A stretch of 64,000 nucleotides of DNA, from NCBI RefSeq assembly GCF_012641515.1, contig NZ_JABAHY010000003.1, positions 124,001 to 188,000 on the forward strand, given 5' to 3'. The position numbers and the translations under genes were made by a program. Within the stretch, counting starts at the first letter, position 1; each line of letters begins with the position of its first letter. The notes below the pieces were generated by a model. That model did not search any database and had not been told where the DNA came from. It was given only the letters and a program-made list of their open reading frames with translations. The DNA is from Nesterenkonia sedimenti. GTDB lineage: Bacteria; Actinomycetota; Actinomycetes; Actinomycetales; Micrococcaceae. Below, piece after piece: positions 8,431 through 17,478 of the stretch.

Positions 8431-8826
8431 TCAATCGTCGGTGACTTCTCGCCGGACTCCGCGCTGGCGGGAGAGCCGGTCCACTGTGCTGGCCAGTTCA
8501 TCATGGGTCAGCAGATCAGTGCGCATATGTTTCGTACGGTAACCGGCCCGGCCCACCACATGTGCTGAGACCGGGGCGGTGAGGATCATCAGTCCCCAGG
8601 CCAGCAGGGCGATAGCAACCCAGGCCCAGGAGCGCCACATAATCGAGGCGGCCAGCACCAGCATCAGCAGTCCCAGCACCTGAGGTTTGGTGGCTGCATG
8701 CATCCGAGAGTGCAGATCGGGGAAGCGCACCAGCCCCAGGCCTGCCGCCAGGGACATCAGCCCGCCGACCACCAGGAAGACTGCGGCGATGCCGTCCAGG
8801 ACGGTATCCAGGGTCAGTTCACTCAT
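8431..8826 (-). CDS. mrpG: Mrp Na+/H+ antiporter subunit G
   Basis: A 131-aa protein with three membrane helices and the MnhG/PhaG signature GLVRFPDLHSRMHAATK (about residues 30-46). It is the last Mrp subunit of the operon; its ATG overlaps the mrpF stop by four bases (ATGA). The complex exchanges Na+ for protons in salt and alkali tolerance. The charged 35-residue C-terminal tail is longer than in many homologues. Confidence 0.93.
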   Translation of the reverse strand: MSELTLDTVLDGIAAVFLVVGGLMSLAAGLGLVRFPDLHSRMHAATKPQVLGLLMLVLAASIMWRSWAWVAIALLAWGLMILTAPVSAHVVGRAGYRTKHMRTDLLTHDELASTVDRLSRQRGVRREVTDD

Positions 8827-9341
8827 TTCTGCTCACCTCCGCCGGGGTTCGAGGATGTCCCCGGGGCGGGATTGTCCTCACCGGTGGGGTTTTCGTCATC
8901 GTCCTTATTGCGCTTGGGCACGAATCCGGAACGGGCCAGGGCCGCGAACCAGGAAGTGGACTCATCCGCTGCACCCGGGCTCGAGGTGGCGGTGGGGGCT
9001 TCCGGCTCCTCGGGGGCCGATTCCCCGGTGATCGCCCGGGCCTGAGCCTCGGCCTGACGGACGGTGTCCTCTGAATCGGGGGTACGCACCGCCACATAGC
9101 GGGCGATGGCCACTGCACCTAGGAACCCGATCACCGCGGTGACCACCACAAAGAGTATGTAGTCCTGGTGCCGACCGTAGGCCATATCGGCCAACATGAT
9201 CGAACCGACGATGATCAGGATGACATCGACACTGATCACCCGATCCAATACTGAGGGCCCCTTGTACACCCGGTAGACCGCGCCGAGTGCACCCAAGGCC
9301 AGCAGCACCTGGGTGATCCAGTAGGCGTAGTCGAGCATCAT
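8823..9341 (-). CDS. mrpF: Mrp Na+/H+ antiporter subunit F with long acidic tail
   Basis: The first ~90 residues are a normal MrpF: three helices and the motif GPSVLDRVISVDV. A Glu/Pro/Asp-rich tail of about 80 residues follows, making 172 aa against about 90 in typical MrpF. The tail is low complexity and presumably lies at the membrane surface. Tandem ATGs at 9341 and 9338 overlap the mrpE stop. Its place between E and G is the standard operon order. Confidence 0.9.
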   Translation of the reverse strand: MMLDYAYWITQVLLALGALGAVYRVYKGPSVLDRVISVDVILIIVGSIMLADMAYGRHQDYILFVVVTAVIGFLGAVAIARYVAVRTPDSEDTVRQAEAQARAITGESAPEEPEAPTATSSPGAADESTSWFAALARSGFVPKRNKDDDENPTGEDNPAPGTSSNPGGGEQK

Positions 9342-9997
9342 GATGTCTTCCCCCCACCCTTCGTCCGACCGGAGGTCAGTCCGGCGGCCGGGGCATTGGA
9401 ATGAGCCGGAATCGGCGATTCCCGTTCGGTCTTGGAGAAACCGGCCATCCGGCCCAGGCGGCGTTCGGCCTTGATCACCGCGAGATCCGAGCGGTTGCCC
9501 AGGGCACGGATGAGCAGCGCCTCGGTACGCAGGGCATCCTGCCGAATCTTCTCCGCCCGGTAATCGTCGGTGACGTTGAGAGCGTGGAGGTAGAGGGTCG
9601 CCGTCGTGCGGTCCACATCCAGCAAGACCGAACCCGGCACCAGTCCCAGGTGATGGGTGACCAGGGTGATCATGAGGTCATCATGGCTGCGCAGCTGGAT
9701 GGAGATGATCGAGTTCCGCACCCGCGGTCCCTTCACCAGGATGATCCAGGAGACCTGAAAGCTGGCGTAGACCATCTTGCCCAAGAAGCGCAGCACCAGC
9801 ACCAGCAGCCAGATCGGGTTGATCCGGCCAGTTCCGCGCAGCGGCGGAAGGTAGAACACCCGGACGGCGATGGTCCCGTAGACCACGCCGATGATGAAAG
9901 TGCCCAGGTCGAAACTCTGCCAGACCGCCATCCAGAACACGCCCAGGAAGAGGATCAGCGGCAGTTCCAGTTTCAGCGGAGTCCGTGGTCTGCGCAT
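9338..9997 (-). CDS. mrpE: Mrp Na+/H+ antiporter subunit E
   Basis: A 219-aa MnhE/PhaE family protein: two N-terminal helices, a third near residue 60, then a soluble domain with VTHHLGLVPGSVLLDVD and TLYLHAL, which are family hallmarks. A charged C-terminal extension follows. The start codon overlaps the mrpD stop (TGATG), implying translational coupling. Confidence 0.92.
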   Translation of the reverse strand: MRRPRTPLKLELPLILFLGVFWMAVWQSFDLGTFIIGVVYGTIAVRVFYLPPLRGTGRINPIWLLVLVLRFLGKMVYASFQVSWIILVKGPRVRNSIISIQLRSHDDLMITLVTHHLGLVPGSVLLDVDRTTATLYLHALNVTDDYRAEKIRQDALRTEALLIRALGNRSDLAVIKAERRLGRMAGFSKTERESPIPAHSNAPAAGLTSGRTKGGGKTS

Positions 9998-11757
9998 CAG
10001 TCATCACCGCCTAGGTCTTCGGGGCCCTCAGACCCAGCGGGGTCGTCCACACTTGTGGAGCCCTGGTCATCGGTCTCCATACTGGGCTGCAGGGAGGTCT
10101 CCACCGGGGCAAACTCCGCTGCCCCGTCGTCGCCGGTGTCGAGATCGATGAGGTGGCCGGTGGTGAAGTCCACGAGGTCCTCGCGCACCCCGTCGACCCG
10201 TTCCTCACCGAGGACTGCATCAAGGTAGGGGGTGCGTTCGTACATATCCTGGGCTGCGACCCGGGAGAAGTTCATCAGCGGACCAGCGAAGATGGTGAAA
10301 GCCAGGCTCATCCCCACCAACAGGGCAGTGGGGGCCACCATAGTGCTGGGCAGCAGCCGCTTATTGGCAGCCCGGGCGTGGGCCAGGGTCTTCTGCTTCA
10401 GGATCCGTTCGGGGTTCTCCACATCCTCCGCTTTGCGCCAGAAGCCCTTGGCCCAGATTCTGGCGATGGCCAGCAGGGTCAGCAGCGAAGTCAACACACT
10501 CGCGAAGACCAGGGTCCAGGTGATCCAGGTGTTCTCCGCGATACCCCCCTGCATCATGCCCAGTTTGCCCACAAACCCGGAGAAGGGCGGGATTCCCGCA
10601 AGGTTCAGCGCCGGGATGAAGAACAGCACGGCCAACACTGGTGAGATCCGGGCCAATCCGCCCAGCCTGTCCACATTGGCGGTCCCGGCCCGGCGTTCGA
10701 TCAGCCCGGTGACCAGGAAGAGCGTGGTCTGGATGGTGATGTGGTGAGCCACATAGTAGATCGTTGCGGCCATGCCGATGATGCTGCTCAGCGCCAACCC
10801 GAAGACCAGATACCCGATATGGCTGATCAGGGTGAAGGAGAGCATACGTTTGATATCAGCCTGCACCAGGGCGCCGAGGATGCCCACGATCATGGTCAGT
10901 GCGGCCACAATCATCAGCGCAGTGTTGATCCGCTCCCCCGGGAACAGCAGGGTTTCGGTGCGGATCATCGCGTAGATGCCAACCTTGGTCAGCAGTCCGG
11001 CGAAGACTGCGGTGACCGGTGCCGGGGCGGTGGGGTAGGAGTCCGGCAGCCAGAAGGCCAGGGGGAAGACCGCGGCCTTGATTCCGAAGGCCACCAGCAG
11101 CATCACATGCAGCATCAGCTGGGTGCCGTGGTCGAGTTCGGTCAGCTTCAGGGCCAGATCGGCGAGGTTCACCGTACCGGTGGCGGCGTACATCAGCCCG
11201 ATGGTGATCAGGAACAGCATCGAGGACAGGATGGAGACCACCACATACGTCACTCCAGCCCGGATACGCGCCTCGCCGCCGCCGAGGGTGAGCAGAACGT
11301 ACGACGCCGTCAGGAAGATCTCGAAGCCCACGTACAGGTTGAAGAGGTCACCGGCCAGGAAGGCGTTGGAGACACCGGCGACCAGGATGAGATAGGTGGG
11401 GTAGAAGATCGAGACTGGACCCGAGTCGTTGCGCTCCTCGGCGGCACCCTGTCCCACCGCGTAGAGCAGCACCGCCAGGGTGATGATCGAGGAGACCACC
11501 AGCATCAGTGCGGCAAACCGGTCAATGACCATGGCAATGCCAAAGGGTGCCGGCCAGCCGGCCAGGTGCACCGCATGGGCCCCGCCGTGCCAGACCTCGG
11601 TCAGCAGCACGATCTCCAGGGTCACCGTGGCGATCAGTGTGCCGATGGTGATGGCTTTCTGGGTCGCCTGGTTGCGGTAGAACGCGAAGGCGAAGGCCGC
11701 CCCGAAGAACGGCAGCAGCACTGCTAGGGGGACGAATTCCAGGAGGTTGACCTCCAT
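9997..11757 (-). CDS. mrpD: Mrp Na+/H+ antiporter subunit D (NuoN-like)
   Basis: A 586-aa polytopic protein with about 14 helices, related to the proton-pumping subunits of complex I. Motifs include the conserved lysine-bearing KAAVFPLAFWLPDSYP and HHITIQTTLFLVTG. A long acidic C-terminal tail from about residue 510 lies outside the membrane core. TGATG overlap with both mrpC upstream and mrpE downstream. MrpD is thought to form one of the ion paths of the antiporter. Confidence 0.94.
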   Translation of the reverse strand: MEVNLLEFVPLAVLLPFFGAAFAFAFYRNQATQKAITIGTLIATVTLEIVLLTEVWHGGAHAVHLAGWPAPFGIAMVIDRFAALMLVVSSIITLAVLLYAVGQGAAEERNDSGPVSIFYPTYLILVAGVSNAFLAGDLFNLYVGFEIFLTASYVLLTLGGGEARIRAGVTYVVVSILSSMLFLITIGLMYAATGTVNLADLALKLTELDHGTQLMLHVMLLVAFGIKAAVFPLAFWLPDSYPTAPAPVTAVFAGLLTKVGIYAMIRTETLLFPGERINTALMIVAALTMIVGILGALVQADIKRMLSFTLISHIGYLVFGLALSSIIGMAATIYYVAHHITIQTTLFLVTGLIERRAGTANVDRLGGLARISPVLAVLFFIPALNLAGIPPFSGFVGKLGMMQGGIAENTWITWTLVFASVLTSLLTLLAIARIWAKGFWRKAEDVENPERILKQKTLAHARAANKRLLPSTMVAPTALLVGMSLAFTIFAGPLMNFSRVAAQDMYERTPYLDAVLGEERVDGVREDLVDFTTGHLIDLDTGDDGAAEFAPVETSLQPSMETDDQGSTSVDDPAGSEGPEDLGGDD

Positions 11758-12254
11758 CAGCGCTCCACCTCCCCGGGGCCTTCGGCCCGTTCACTGGGGT
11801 CCACTTGGCGGATGGAACCTGTGGCGGGGTCCATGGAGTCGATGAACTCACTGGTCTCGGTGCTGACCTCGTCGTCCTCCTCGGGATCATGGGCGCCGAT
11901 GCTCTGGGCCACGCGGCGGTCCTCCTCGTCATCGGTGACCTCATCCTGGCGGGCCAGCACCCAGGAGCGGTAGATCAGGGCGAGCACCAGAGCCACCATG
12001 GCGAAGGCGATGACGATGGCGGTCAGCAGCAGGGCCTGCGGCAGGGGGTCGAGGTAGTCGCCGGCCTCGAGATCCTCGTTGTACAGCGGAGCTTCACCGG
12101 CCCGACCTGCGGTCTGCAGGATCAGCAGATTCACCCCATTGGAGATCAGGATGATGCCCAGCAGCACCCGGGTCAGGGAACGCTCGAGCATGAGGTAGAT
12201 ACCGATGGCCAGCATCGCGCCCATCACCACGAGCAGGGTCAGGTTGATTGTCAC
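11757..12254 (-). CDS. mrpC: Mrp Na+/H+ antiporter subunit C (NuoK-like)
   Basis: A 165-aa protein whose first 115 residues form three helices like NuoK, with the motif LLGIILISNGVNLLIL and ALLLTAIVIAFA. An acidic tail follows. The GTG start at 12254 overlaps the mrpA stop in GTGA. The order A(B)-C-D-E-F-G is that of corynebacterial Mrp1 operons. Confidence 0.93.
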   Translation of the reverse strand: MTINLTLLVVMGAMLAIGIYLMLERSLTRVLLGIILISNGVNLLILQTAGRAGEAPLYNEDLEAGDYLDPLPQALLLTAIVIAFAMVALVLALIYRSWVLARQDEVTDDEEDRRVAQSIGAHDPEEDDEVSTETSEFIDSMDPATGSIRQVDPSERAEGPGEVER

Positions 12255-15200
12255 CGGGCCACCCCCAGGGAGGTCTGGGAGTGGACGCCGTGGCCGGTTC
12301 CGGAGGAGGCCCGGGATTCCTGTTCCGAGCGCACGTCGATCTCGGAACCGAGGCTGCGCAGCACATCGACGATGAGACCGACGACGACGAGGTAAACCCC
12401 GACGTCGAAGAGCACTGAGGAGACCAGGTGGTGCTCACCGAGCACCGGGAGGTCGAGGTCCACAATGAAGGACTGGAAGGCCTGGCCGCCGGCGAACAGC
12501 GGCAGCACACCGGTGAAGCAGGCCACCGCAAGGCCCCAGCCCATCAGCGCCCCGGCAGAGAACGGGATAGCGGCCTCGAGCTCATAACGGCCACCGGCCA
12601 GATAGCGCAGCACAAAGGCCAGACCGGCCAGCAGGCCGCCGGCGAAACCGCCGCCGGGTGTGTTGTGGCCGGCCAGCAGGAGGTAGACCGAGAGCAGGAT
12701 GATCGCGTGGAACATCAGCCGGGTGACTACCTCGAAGACGATGCTGCGGTGCTCAGGGGCCAGGGTGCGCCCGGCCACCAGCCAGGCTTCTCGCGCGACG
12801 GTGGCGAAGGAGCGGGCCACCTGGACCTCTTTGGCCTGACGTGGGGAGAGCGCTTTATCGGAGAGCACCCGACCGACTGATCCGGTGGGCACCTCGTGCA
12901 GGGCCCGGCGTTGGACATCGCGGCGTTTGACGAAGATGAGGCTGGCCACGCCGGTGGCCGCTGCGGCCAGCACGGTGATCTCCCCGAAGGTGTCCCAGAC
13001 CCGGATATCGACCAGGGTGACGTTGACGATATTTGCTCCGTGGCCGATCTCGTAGCTCATCCACGGGTATTCGACGCTGACCGGTTCGGCGGTGCGCCGG
13101 TCCATGGAGATGGCCACCGCGATCATCACCACCAGGCCGAAGGCGGCACCCAGCAGAGCTCGGCCGATCTTCTGCCGGGCCGCATTCTGGGTCCAGATTC
13201 CGGCCGGTAGGGTACGCAGGGCCAGCACGAAGACCACCAGGATGATGGATTCCACCAGCAGCAGGGTCAGGGCGAGATCGGGGGCGCCCTGGAGGGCGAA
13301 CTGGCCGGCGATCCCCCAGCCGCAGAGGCTGACCATCAGCACGGCCATGAATCGCTTGGGCGCCCAGACCGCACCGAGGCCTCCGGCGATGATCACCGCG
13401 GCCAGCACCACCTGCATGGGCTCCTCGGCCAGGATGATGTGCTCGGGCACGGTGTGGCCGGTGAAGGCGATGACCCCAGCAGGGGTGGCTGTTGCCACCG
13501 CAACGATGATGAACAGGTACCAGCCCAGGGAACCGCGCTGGGTTTTGGAGGTCACCCAGCCGGCGAAGTCGTCCAGGGTACGGATGCTGTACCGGTAGGC
13601 GCGTTCGGCGTCGACCTCTTTTGGCACCAGGCCGGGGGCTCCCCTGCGGCCCAGCAGCCAGAAGGCGGCGGCGCCCAGGGCCCAGGTGAGCACTGAGAGT
13701 CCCAGTACCGGGGTGAAACCGTGCCAGAGGGCCAGATAGGTGGGTGCGATATCTGGATCTGCCGGTTGGAAGAGCTCCGCGAAAGGTTCCACGAGGTGTT
13801 CGATCGGCAGCGGCAGCACGGCGAAGAGCAGGGTTCCGGCGGCCAGGATGGCCGGTGCTGCCAGGAAGACGGCATCCGGTTTGCCGTGGAATTCGGTGAC
13901 CGGAAGCGGCTGGCCCGCGTTCTCGTGTCCTGCCGGATGGCGTTTAGTGGCGAAGGCGCCCCAGAGGAACCGGGCGGAGTAGCCGACGGTCAGGGCCGAA
14001 GCCAGGATGACCCCGGCCATCACAGCCCAGCCCAGGCTGCCGTTGACCTCGGCGTAGCCATAGAAGGATTCGAAGACCACTTCCTTGGCCACGAAGCCGA
14101 ATAGCGGGGGCAGTCCGGCCATAGAAGCGGTGGCGATAATCGCCACGATCAGCAGGGGTCGTTGGTTGCAGCCGATACCGGAGAGAGTGCGCAGGTCACG
14201 GGTTCCGGTTTTGTGGTCGATGATGCCCACGATCATGAACAGGGCAGCCTTGAACAGCCCGTGGGCCAGCAGCATGGCGATTCCGGCCAGGGCCGCATCC
14301 CGGGTGCCCAGCCCGTTGACCATGATCAGGAAGCCCAGCTGGGAGACGGTTCCGTAGGCCAGCACCAGTTTGATATCAGTCTGACGCAGCGCACGGTAGG
14401 CCCCGATCAGCATGGTGGCCAGGCCCAGCAGCACGGTGAGTCCGAACCAGTAGGTGGTGTCGTGAAAACCGGGGGCGAAACGGGCCACGAGATAGACACC
14501 GGCTTTGACCATGGCTGCCGCGTGCAGATAGGCCGAAACGGGGGTCGGGGCGGCCATTGCGGCCGGCAGCCAGAAGTGGAAGGGCACCAGTGCGGATTTG
14601 GAGATCGCGCCGATGAGGATCAGGACCACAGCGAGGTCCACTGCCGTGCCACTGAGCTCGGGGTGGGCCAGGATCTCGGAGAGCCGGTAGCTGCCGGCCA
14701 GTTGTCCGATCCACAGCAGGCCCACCAGCATGGCCAGTCCGCCGAAGGTGGTGACGATCAGTGCCTGGATTGCGGAACGGCGGGCGAAGATGCGGTGGGC
14801 AGAGTAGCCGATCAGCAGGAAGGACAGGATGGTGGTCAGCTCCCAGAAGATGAAGAGCATGACCAGGTCATCGGAGAGCACCAGGCCCAGCATGGCCGCG
14901 GCGAAGGCGAAGAGCTGGGCGGCGAAGGCGCCCGCAGTAGTCTCCCGGGGCGCGAAGTACCGGGCGCAGTAGAGCATCACCAGGGCTCCGACTCCGCTGA
15001 TCAGCAGGGAGAGCACGAGGCTGAGGGCATCCATGCGGAAGGCCAGTTCCACGCCCAGCTGCGGGATCCATTCGAAGACTTCCCCCGGGGGGCCATCTGC
15101 GGTTCCCAGCGGCGCGGACTGCTCAGCCTCCACCACATACGGGATATGGGCCAGGCCCCAGATAAAAGCACCGGTCAGCACCCCGGCCAGCACATAAAAG

Positions 15201-15277
15201 GTGCTGCGTCCCCACCAGGAATACATCAACGGGGCTGCCAGACTCACTGCAAAGAGCACAGCGAGCACGATGAGCAC
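12251..15277 (-). CDS. mrpA: Mrp Na+/H+ antiporter subunit A fused to subunit B
   Basis: A 1008-aa fusion. Residues 1 to about 770 are the NuoL-like MrpA with its MbhD/E-like region, including KSALVPFHFWLPAAMAAPTPVSA type proton-channel sequence (only partly quoted) near 230. From about residue 850 an MnhB domain follows, marked by GHNTPGGGFAGG. The start is GTG 15277 with AAAGGG seven bases upstream. The fusion explains the absence of a separate mrpB. It is the first gene of the operon and presumably drives all Mrp genes from the promoter region at 15278-15372. Confidence 0.95.
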   Translation of the reverse strand: MLIVLAVLFAVSLAAPLMYSWWGRSTFYVLAGVLTGAFIWGLAHIPYVVEAEQSAPLGTADGPPGEVFEWIPQLGVELAFRMDALSLVLSLLISGVGALVMLYCARYFAPRETTAGAFAAQLFAFAAAMLGLVLSDDLVMLFIFWELTTILSFLLIGYSAHRIFARRSAIQALIVTTFGGLAMLVGLLWIGQLAGSYRLSEILAHPELSGTAVDLAVVLILIGAISKSALVPFHFWLPAAMAAPTPVSAYLHAAAMVKAGVYLVARFAPGFHDTTYWFGLTVLLGLATMLIGAYRALRQTDIKLVLAYGTVSQLGFLIMVNGLGTRDAALAGIAMLLAHGLFKAALFMIVGIIDHKTGTRDLRTLSGIGCNQRPLLIVAIIATASMAGLPPLFGFVAKEVVFESFYGYAEVNGSLGWAVMAGVILASALTVGYSARFLWGAFATKRHPAGHENAGQPLPVTEFHGKPDAVFLAAPAILAAGTLLFAVLPLPIEHLVEPFAELFQPADPDIAPTYLALWHGFTPVLGLSVLTWALGAAAFWLLGRRGAPGLVPKEVDAERAYRYSIRTLDDFAGWVTSKTQRGSLGWYLFIIVAVATATPAGVIAFTGHTVPEHIILAEEPMQVVLAAVIIAGGLGAVWAPKRFMAVLMVSLCGWGIAGQFALQGAPDLALTLLLVESIILVVFVLALRTLPAGIWTQNAARQKIGRALLGAAFGLVVMIAVAISMDRRTAEPVSVEYPWMSYEIGHGANIVNVTLVDIRVWDTFGEITVLAAAATGVASLIFVKRRDVQRRALHEVPTGSVGRVLSDKALSPRQAKEVQVARSFATVAREAWLVAGRTLAPEHRSIVFEVVTRLMFHAIILLSVYLLLAGHNTPGGGFAGGLLAGLAFVLRYLAGGRYELEAAIPFSAGALMGWGLAVACFTGVLPLFAGGQAFQSFIVDLDLPVLGEHHLVSSVLFDVGVYLVVVGLIVDVLRSLGSEIDVRSEQESRASSGTGHGVHSQTSLGVAR

Positions 15278-15372
15278 GGAGCAACCCTTTCATTCCCTGT
15301 TGACGATCCTCTATATGTTAACAGGATTGGGGTACGATCCGCGCATCGAGTCACACTTGACAGGGGATATCA
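15278..15372. promoter_or_regulatory. Divergent intergenic region mrpA / MFS transporter
   Basis: The 95-bp AT-richer gap holds a perfect palindrome TGTTAACA (15316-15323) and, on the plus strand, TACGAT (15333-15338) as a plausible -10 box for the MFS gene. CAGGGGA lies before its ATG. On the minus strand AAAGGG is the mrpA ribosome binding site. The palindrome is a candidate operator; no regulator is assigned. Confidence 0.4.
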
Positions 15373-16827
15373 ATGACGAAGATCACCGGGACATCTGCGG
15401 AGCCTACTGAACCGGTCAGGGGCAGTGCTGCGCCGTCGTCGTCCTCTGAGCCGCTGAACAAATGGCTGATCACCAAGTGGAGTTTGTGGTCCTGGGGAAA
15501 CGCCACTGTCTCGGCGGTGATGACCACCTTCGTCTTCGGCACGTATCTGACCTCGGGCGTCTTCGACCTCCCGGGCACCCCGGAGGCTGAGTCCGGGGAC
15601 CGCGGGGCCCAGTATCTGGCTGTGGCCACCGCTATTGCCGGTGCTGTAGTGGCCCTGACGGCCCCGGTGATCGGGCAGCGAACGGATAAAGCCGGCCGGC
15701 GCCGGCTGTGGCTGACCATCAATACGGTGATGATCCTGGTGATGGTGGCGGCCTGCTTCTTTGTCCGCCCTGAGGAAGGCTATCTGCTCTTGGGGGTCAC
15801 CTTGATGGCGTTGATGGGGATCTTCGATGAGTTCGCCAACCTCAACTACAACGCGATGATCACTGATATCAGTGACCATCAGCGGATGGGCCGGGTCTCC
15901 GGCATCGGCTGGGGTGCGGGGTATCTCGGCGGGATCGTGCTGCTGCTGATCTGCTATGTGACGCTGATCGAGGGCGATCTGCTTGGCCTCGGCGGGGATG
16001 ATGCGGTCAATATCCGCACTGTGGCCCTGGTGGCCGCCGGTTGGCATCTGCTCTTCGCTCTGCCGTTGCTGCTGACCAAGGTGAACACCGCTGATCAGCA
16101 TGCGACGGAGGAGAAGGTCACCGTTCGGGAGTCCTATCTCAGGTTGTTCCGGGTGATTGCAGGGCTGTGGCACAAGGACCGGAATACACTGTGGTTCCTG
16201 ATCTCCTCGGCGGCCTACCGCGATGGGCTCTCGGCGATCTTCACCTGGGGCGCCGTGCTGGGTGTGCATGTATATCGGATCGAGGACAGCACCATCCCGT
16301 TCACGGAGATCGCCGGCAGTGTGCTGCTGTTCGGAATCGCCGGCAACGTGGTTGCTGCCCTGGGGGCGATCGCTGGCGGCTGGTTCGATGACAAGATCGG
16401 CCCCCGCGCGGTGATCGCCACCAGTCTGTGGAGCCTATTGGTCATTGCGGTGATCATGTGGATCTTCGTCGACGAGCGTCAGATCGGCGGGATCTCGGTG
16501 AGCCCGGTGGAGGCGTTCTGGCTATTCGGGCTGCTGCTATGCCTGTTTGTGGGTCCCGCCCAGGCCTCCTCACGCGCGTTCCTGGGCCGGTTGGCCCCGC
16601 CGGACCGGGCAGGTGAGCTCTTCGGCCTCTACGCCACCGCCGGACGCGGTATGAGCTTCCTGACCCCGGGACTGATCGCCCTGCTGATCGCGCTCTTCGG
16701 CGGCCAGGTGATGGCCATCCCCGGCATCATTATCATCTTGGGCGCCGGCCTGGCCCTGCTGCTGATCCTCGTCCGCGACCCCACCGGCCCGGCGAAGATG
16801 CATGAACATTCCCTGAATGACGGCTGA
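15373..16827 (+). CDS. MFS transporter, UMF1 / Atg22-like family
   Basis: A 484-aa protein with about 12 helices. The N-terminal region NKWLITKWSLWSWGNATVS, the GQRTDKAGRRR loop (MFS motif A) and the FDEFANLNYNAMITDIS segment match the UMF1 (vacuole effluxer Atg22-like) branch of the major facilitator superfamily; bacterial members are of unknown or amino-acid-efflux function. It is divergent from mrpA and monocistronic. Substrate unknown. Confidence 0.8.
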   Translation: MTKITGTSAEPTEPVRGSAAPSSSSEPLNKWLITKWSLWSWGNATVSAVMTTFVFGTYLTSGVFDLPGTPEAESGDRGAQYLAVATAIAGAVVALTAPVIGQRTDKAGRRRLWLTINTVMILVMVAACFFVRPEEGYLLLGVTLMALMGIFDEFANLNYNAMITDISDHQRMGRVSGIGWGAGYLGGIVLLLICYVTLIEGDLLGLGGDDAVNIRTVALVAAGWHLLFALPLLLTKVNTADQHATEEKVTVRESYLRLFRVIAGLWHKDRNTLWFLISSAAYRDGLSAIFTWGAVLGVHVYRIEDSTIPFTEIAGSVLLFGIAGNVVAALGAIAGGWFDDKIGPRAVIATSLWSLLVIAVIMWIFVDERQIGGISVSPVEAFWLFGLLLCLFVGPAQASSRAFLGRLAPPDRAGELFGLYATAGRGMSFLTPGLIALLIALFGGQVMAIPGIIIILGAGLALLLILVRDPTGPAKMHEHSLNDG

Positions 16828-16891
16828 TCACCGGGGCTCATCATGAGGACAGCACCACCACAGAGGCAGGAGCTGGTGGTAGTTTTGTACG

Positions 16892-17470
16892 GTGCTGCTC
16901 TCCGATACTGATATTCGTGCCGAGCTCGACGCCGGCCGCATTCAGCTGGACCCCCTGGATACCTCCATGATCCAGCCCTCCAGTGTGGATGTCCGCCTGG
17001 AACGGATGTTCCGGCTCTTCGACAACCACAAGTACGCCCATATCGACCCCAGCGTGGAGCAGCCAGACCTCACCCGTCTGGTGGAGGTTGACCCCGATGA
17101 GCCTTTCGTCCTTCATCCCGGGGAGTTCGTGCTCGGTGCCACCTATGAGACGGTCACCCTCCCCGACGACGTCGCCGCCCGCCTGGAGGGCAAGTCCTCC
17201 CTGGGACGCCTGGGCCTGTTGACCCACTCCACGGCGGGGTTCATCGATCCCGGGTTCTCCGGTCAGGTCACCCTGGAGCTGTCGAATATGGCAACCCTGC
17301 CGATTAAGCTCTGGCCCGGTTCAAAGATCGGGCAGCTGTGCTTCTTCCGGCTCTCCTCCCCCGCAGCCCACGGCTACGGCTCCACCACTCACCAGTCCCG
17401 GTACCAGGGACAGCGCGGGCCCACAGCTTCCCGCAGTCACGAGAACTTCCACCGCACACGGATTTCCTGA
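16892..17470 (+). CDS. dcd: dCTP deaminase (probably bifunctional, forming dUMP)
   Basis: A 192-aa trimeric dUTPase-fold enzyme. The core motif [12 protein letters not shown] plus [13 protein letters not shown] (residues 99-124) is the Dcd signature; the C-terminal [13 protein letters not shown] closes over the nucleotide. Actinobacterial Dcd enzymes of this type convert dCTP straight to dUMP for thymidylate synthesis; that bifunctionality is inferred from kinship to the mycobacterial enzyme. The GTG start at 16892 lies 6 nt after TAGTTT (16880-16885), suggesting a leaderless transcript. Confidence 0.94.
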   Translation: MLLSDTDIRAELDAGRIQLDPLDTSMIQPSSVDVRLERMFRLFDNHKYAHIDPSVEQPDLTRLVEVDPDEPFVLHPGEFVLGATYETVTLPDDVAARLEGKSSLGRLGLLTHSTAGFIDPGFSGQVTLELSNMATLPIKLWPGSKIGQLCFFRLSSPAAHGYGSTTHQSRYQGQRGPTASRSHENFHRTRIS

Positions 17471-17478
17471 ACCTGTAG

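Noticed and set aside
10741-11727. 328-codon plus-strand open frame full of His, Gln and Asp
   Set aside because: Antisense of mrpD, a multi-helix protein whose complement naturally gives such residues.
14162-15376. 404-codon plus-strand open frame rich in Gln, Gly and His
   Set aside because: It lies opposite the mrpA coding frame and reflects its codon bias; no motif or start signal.
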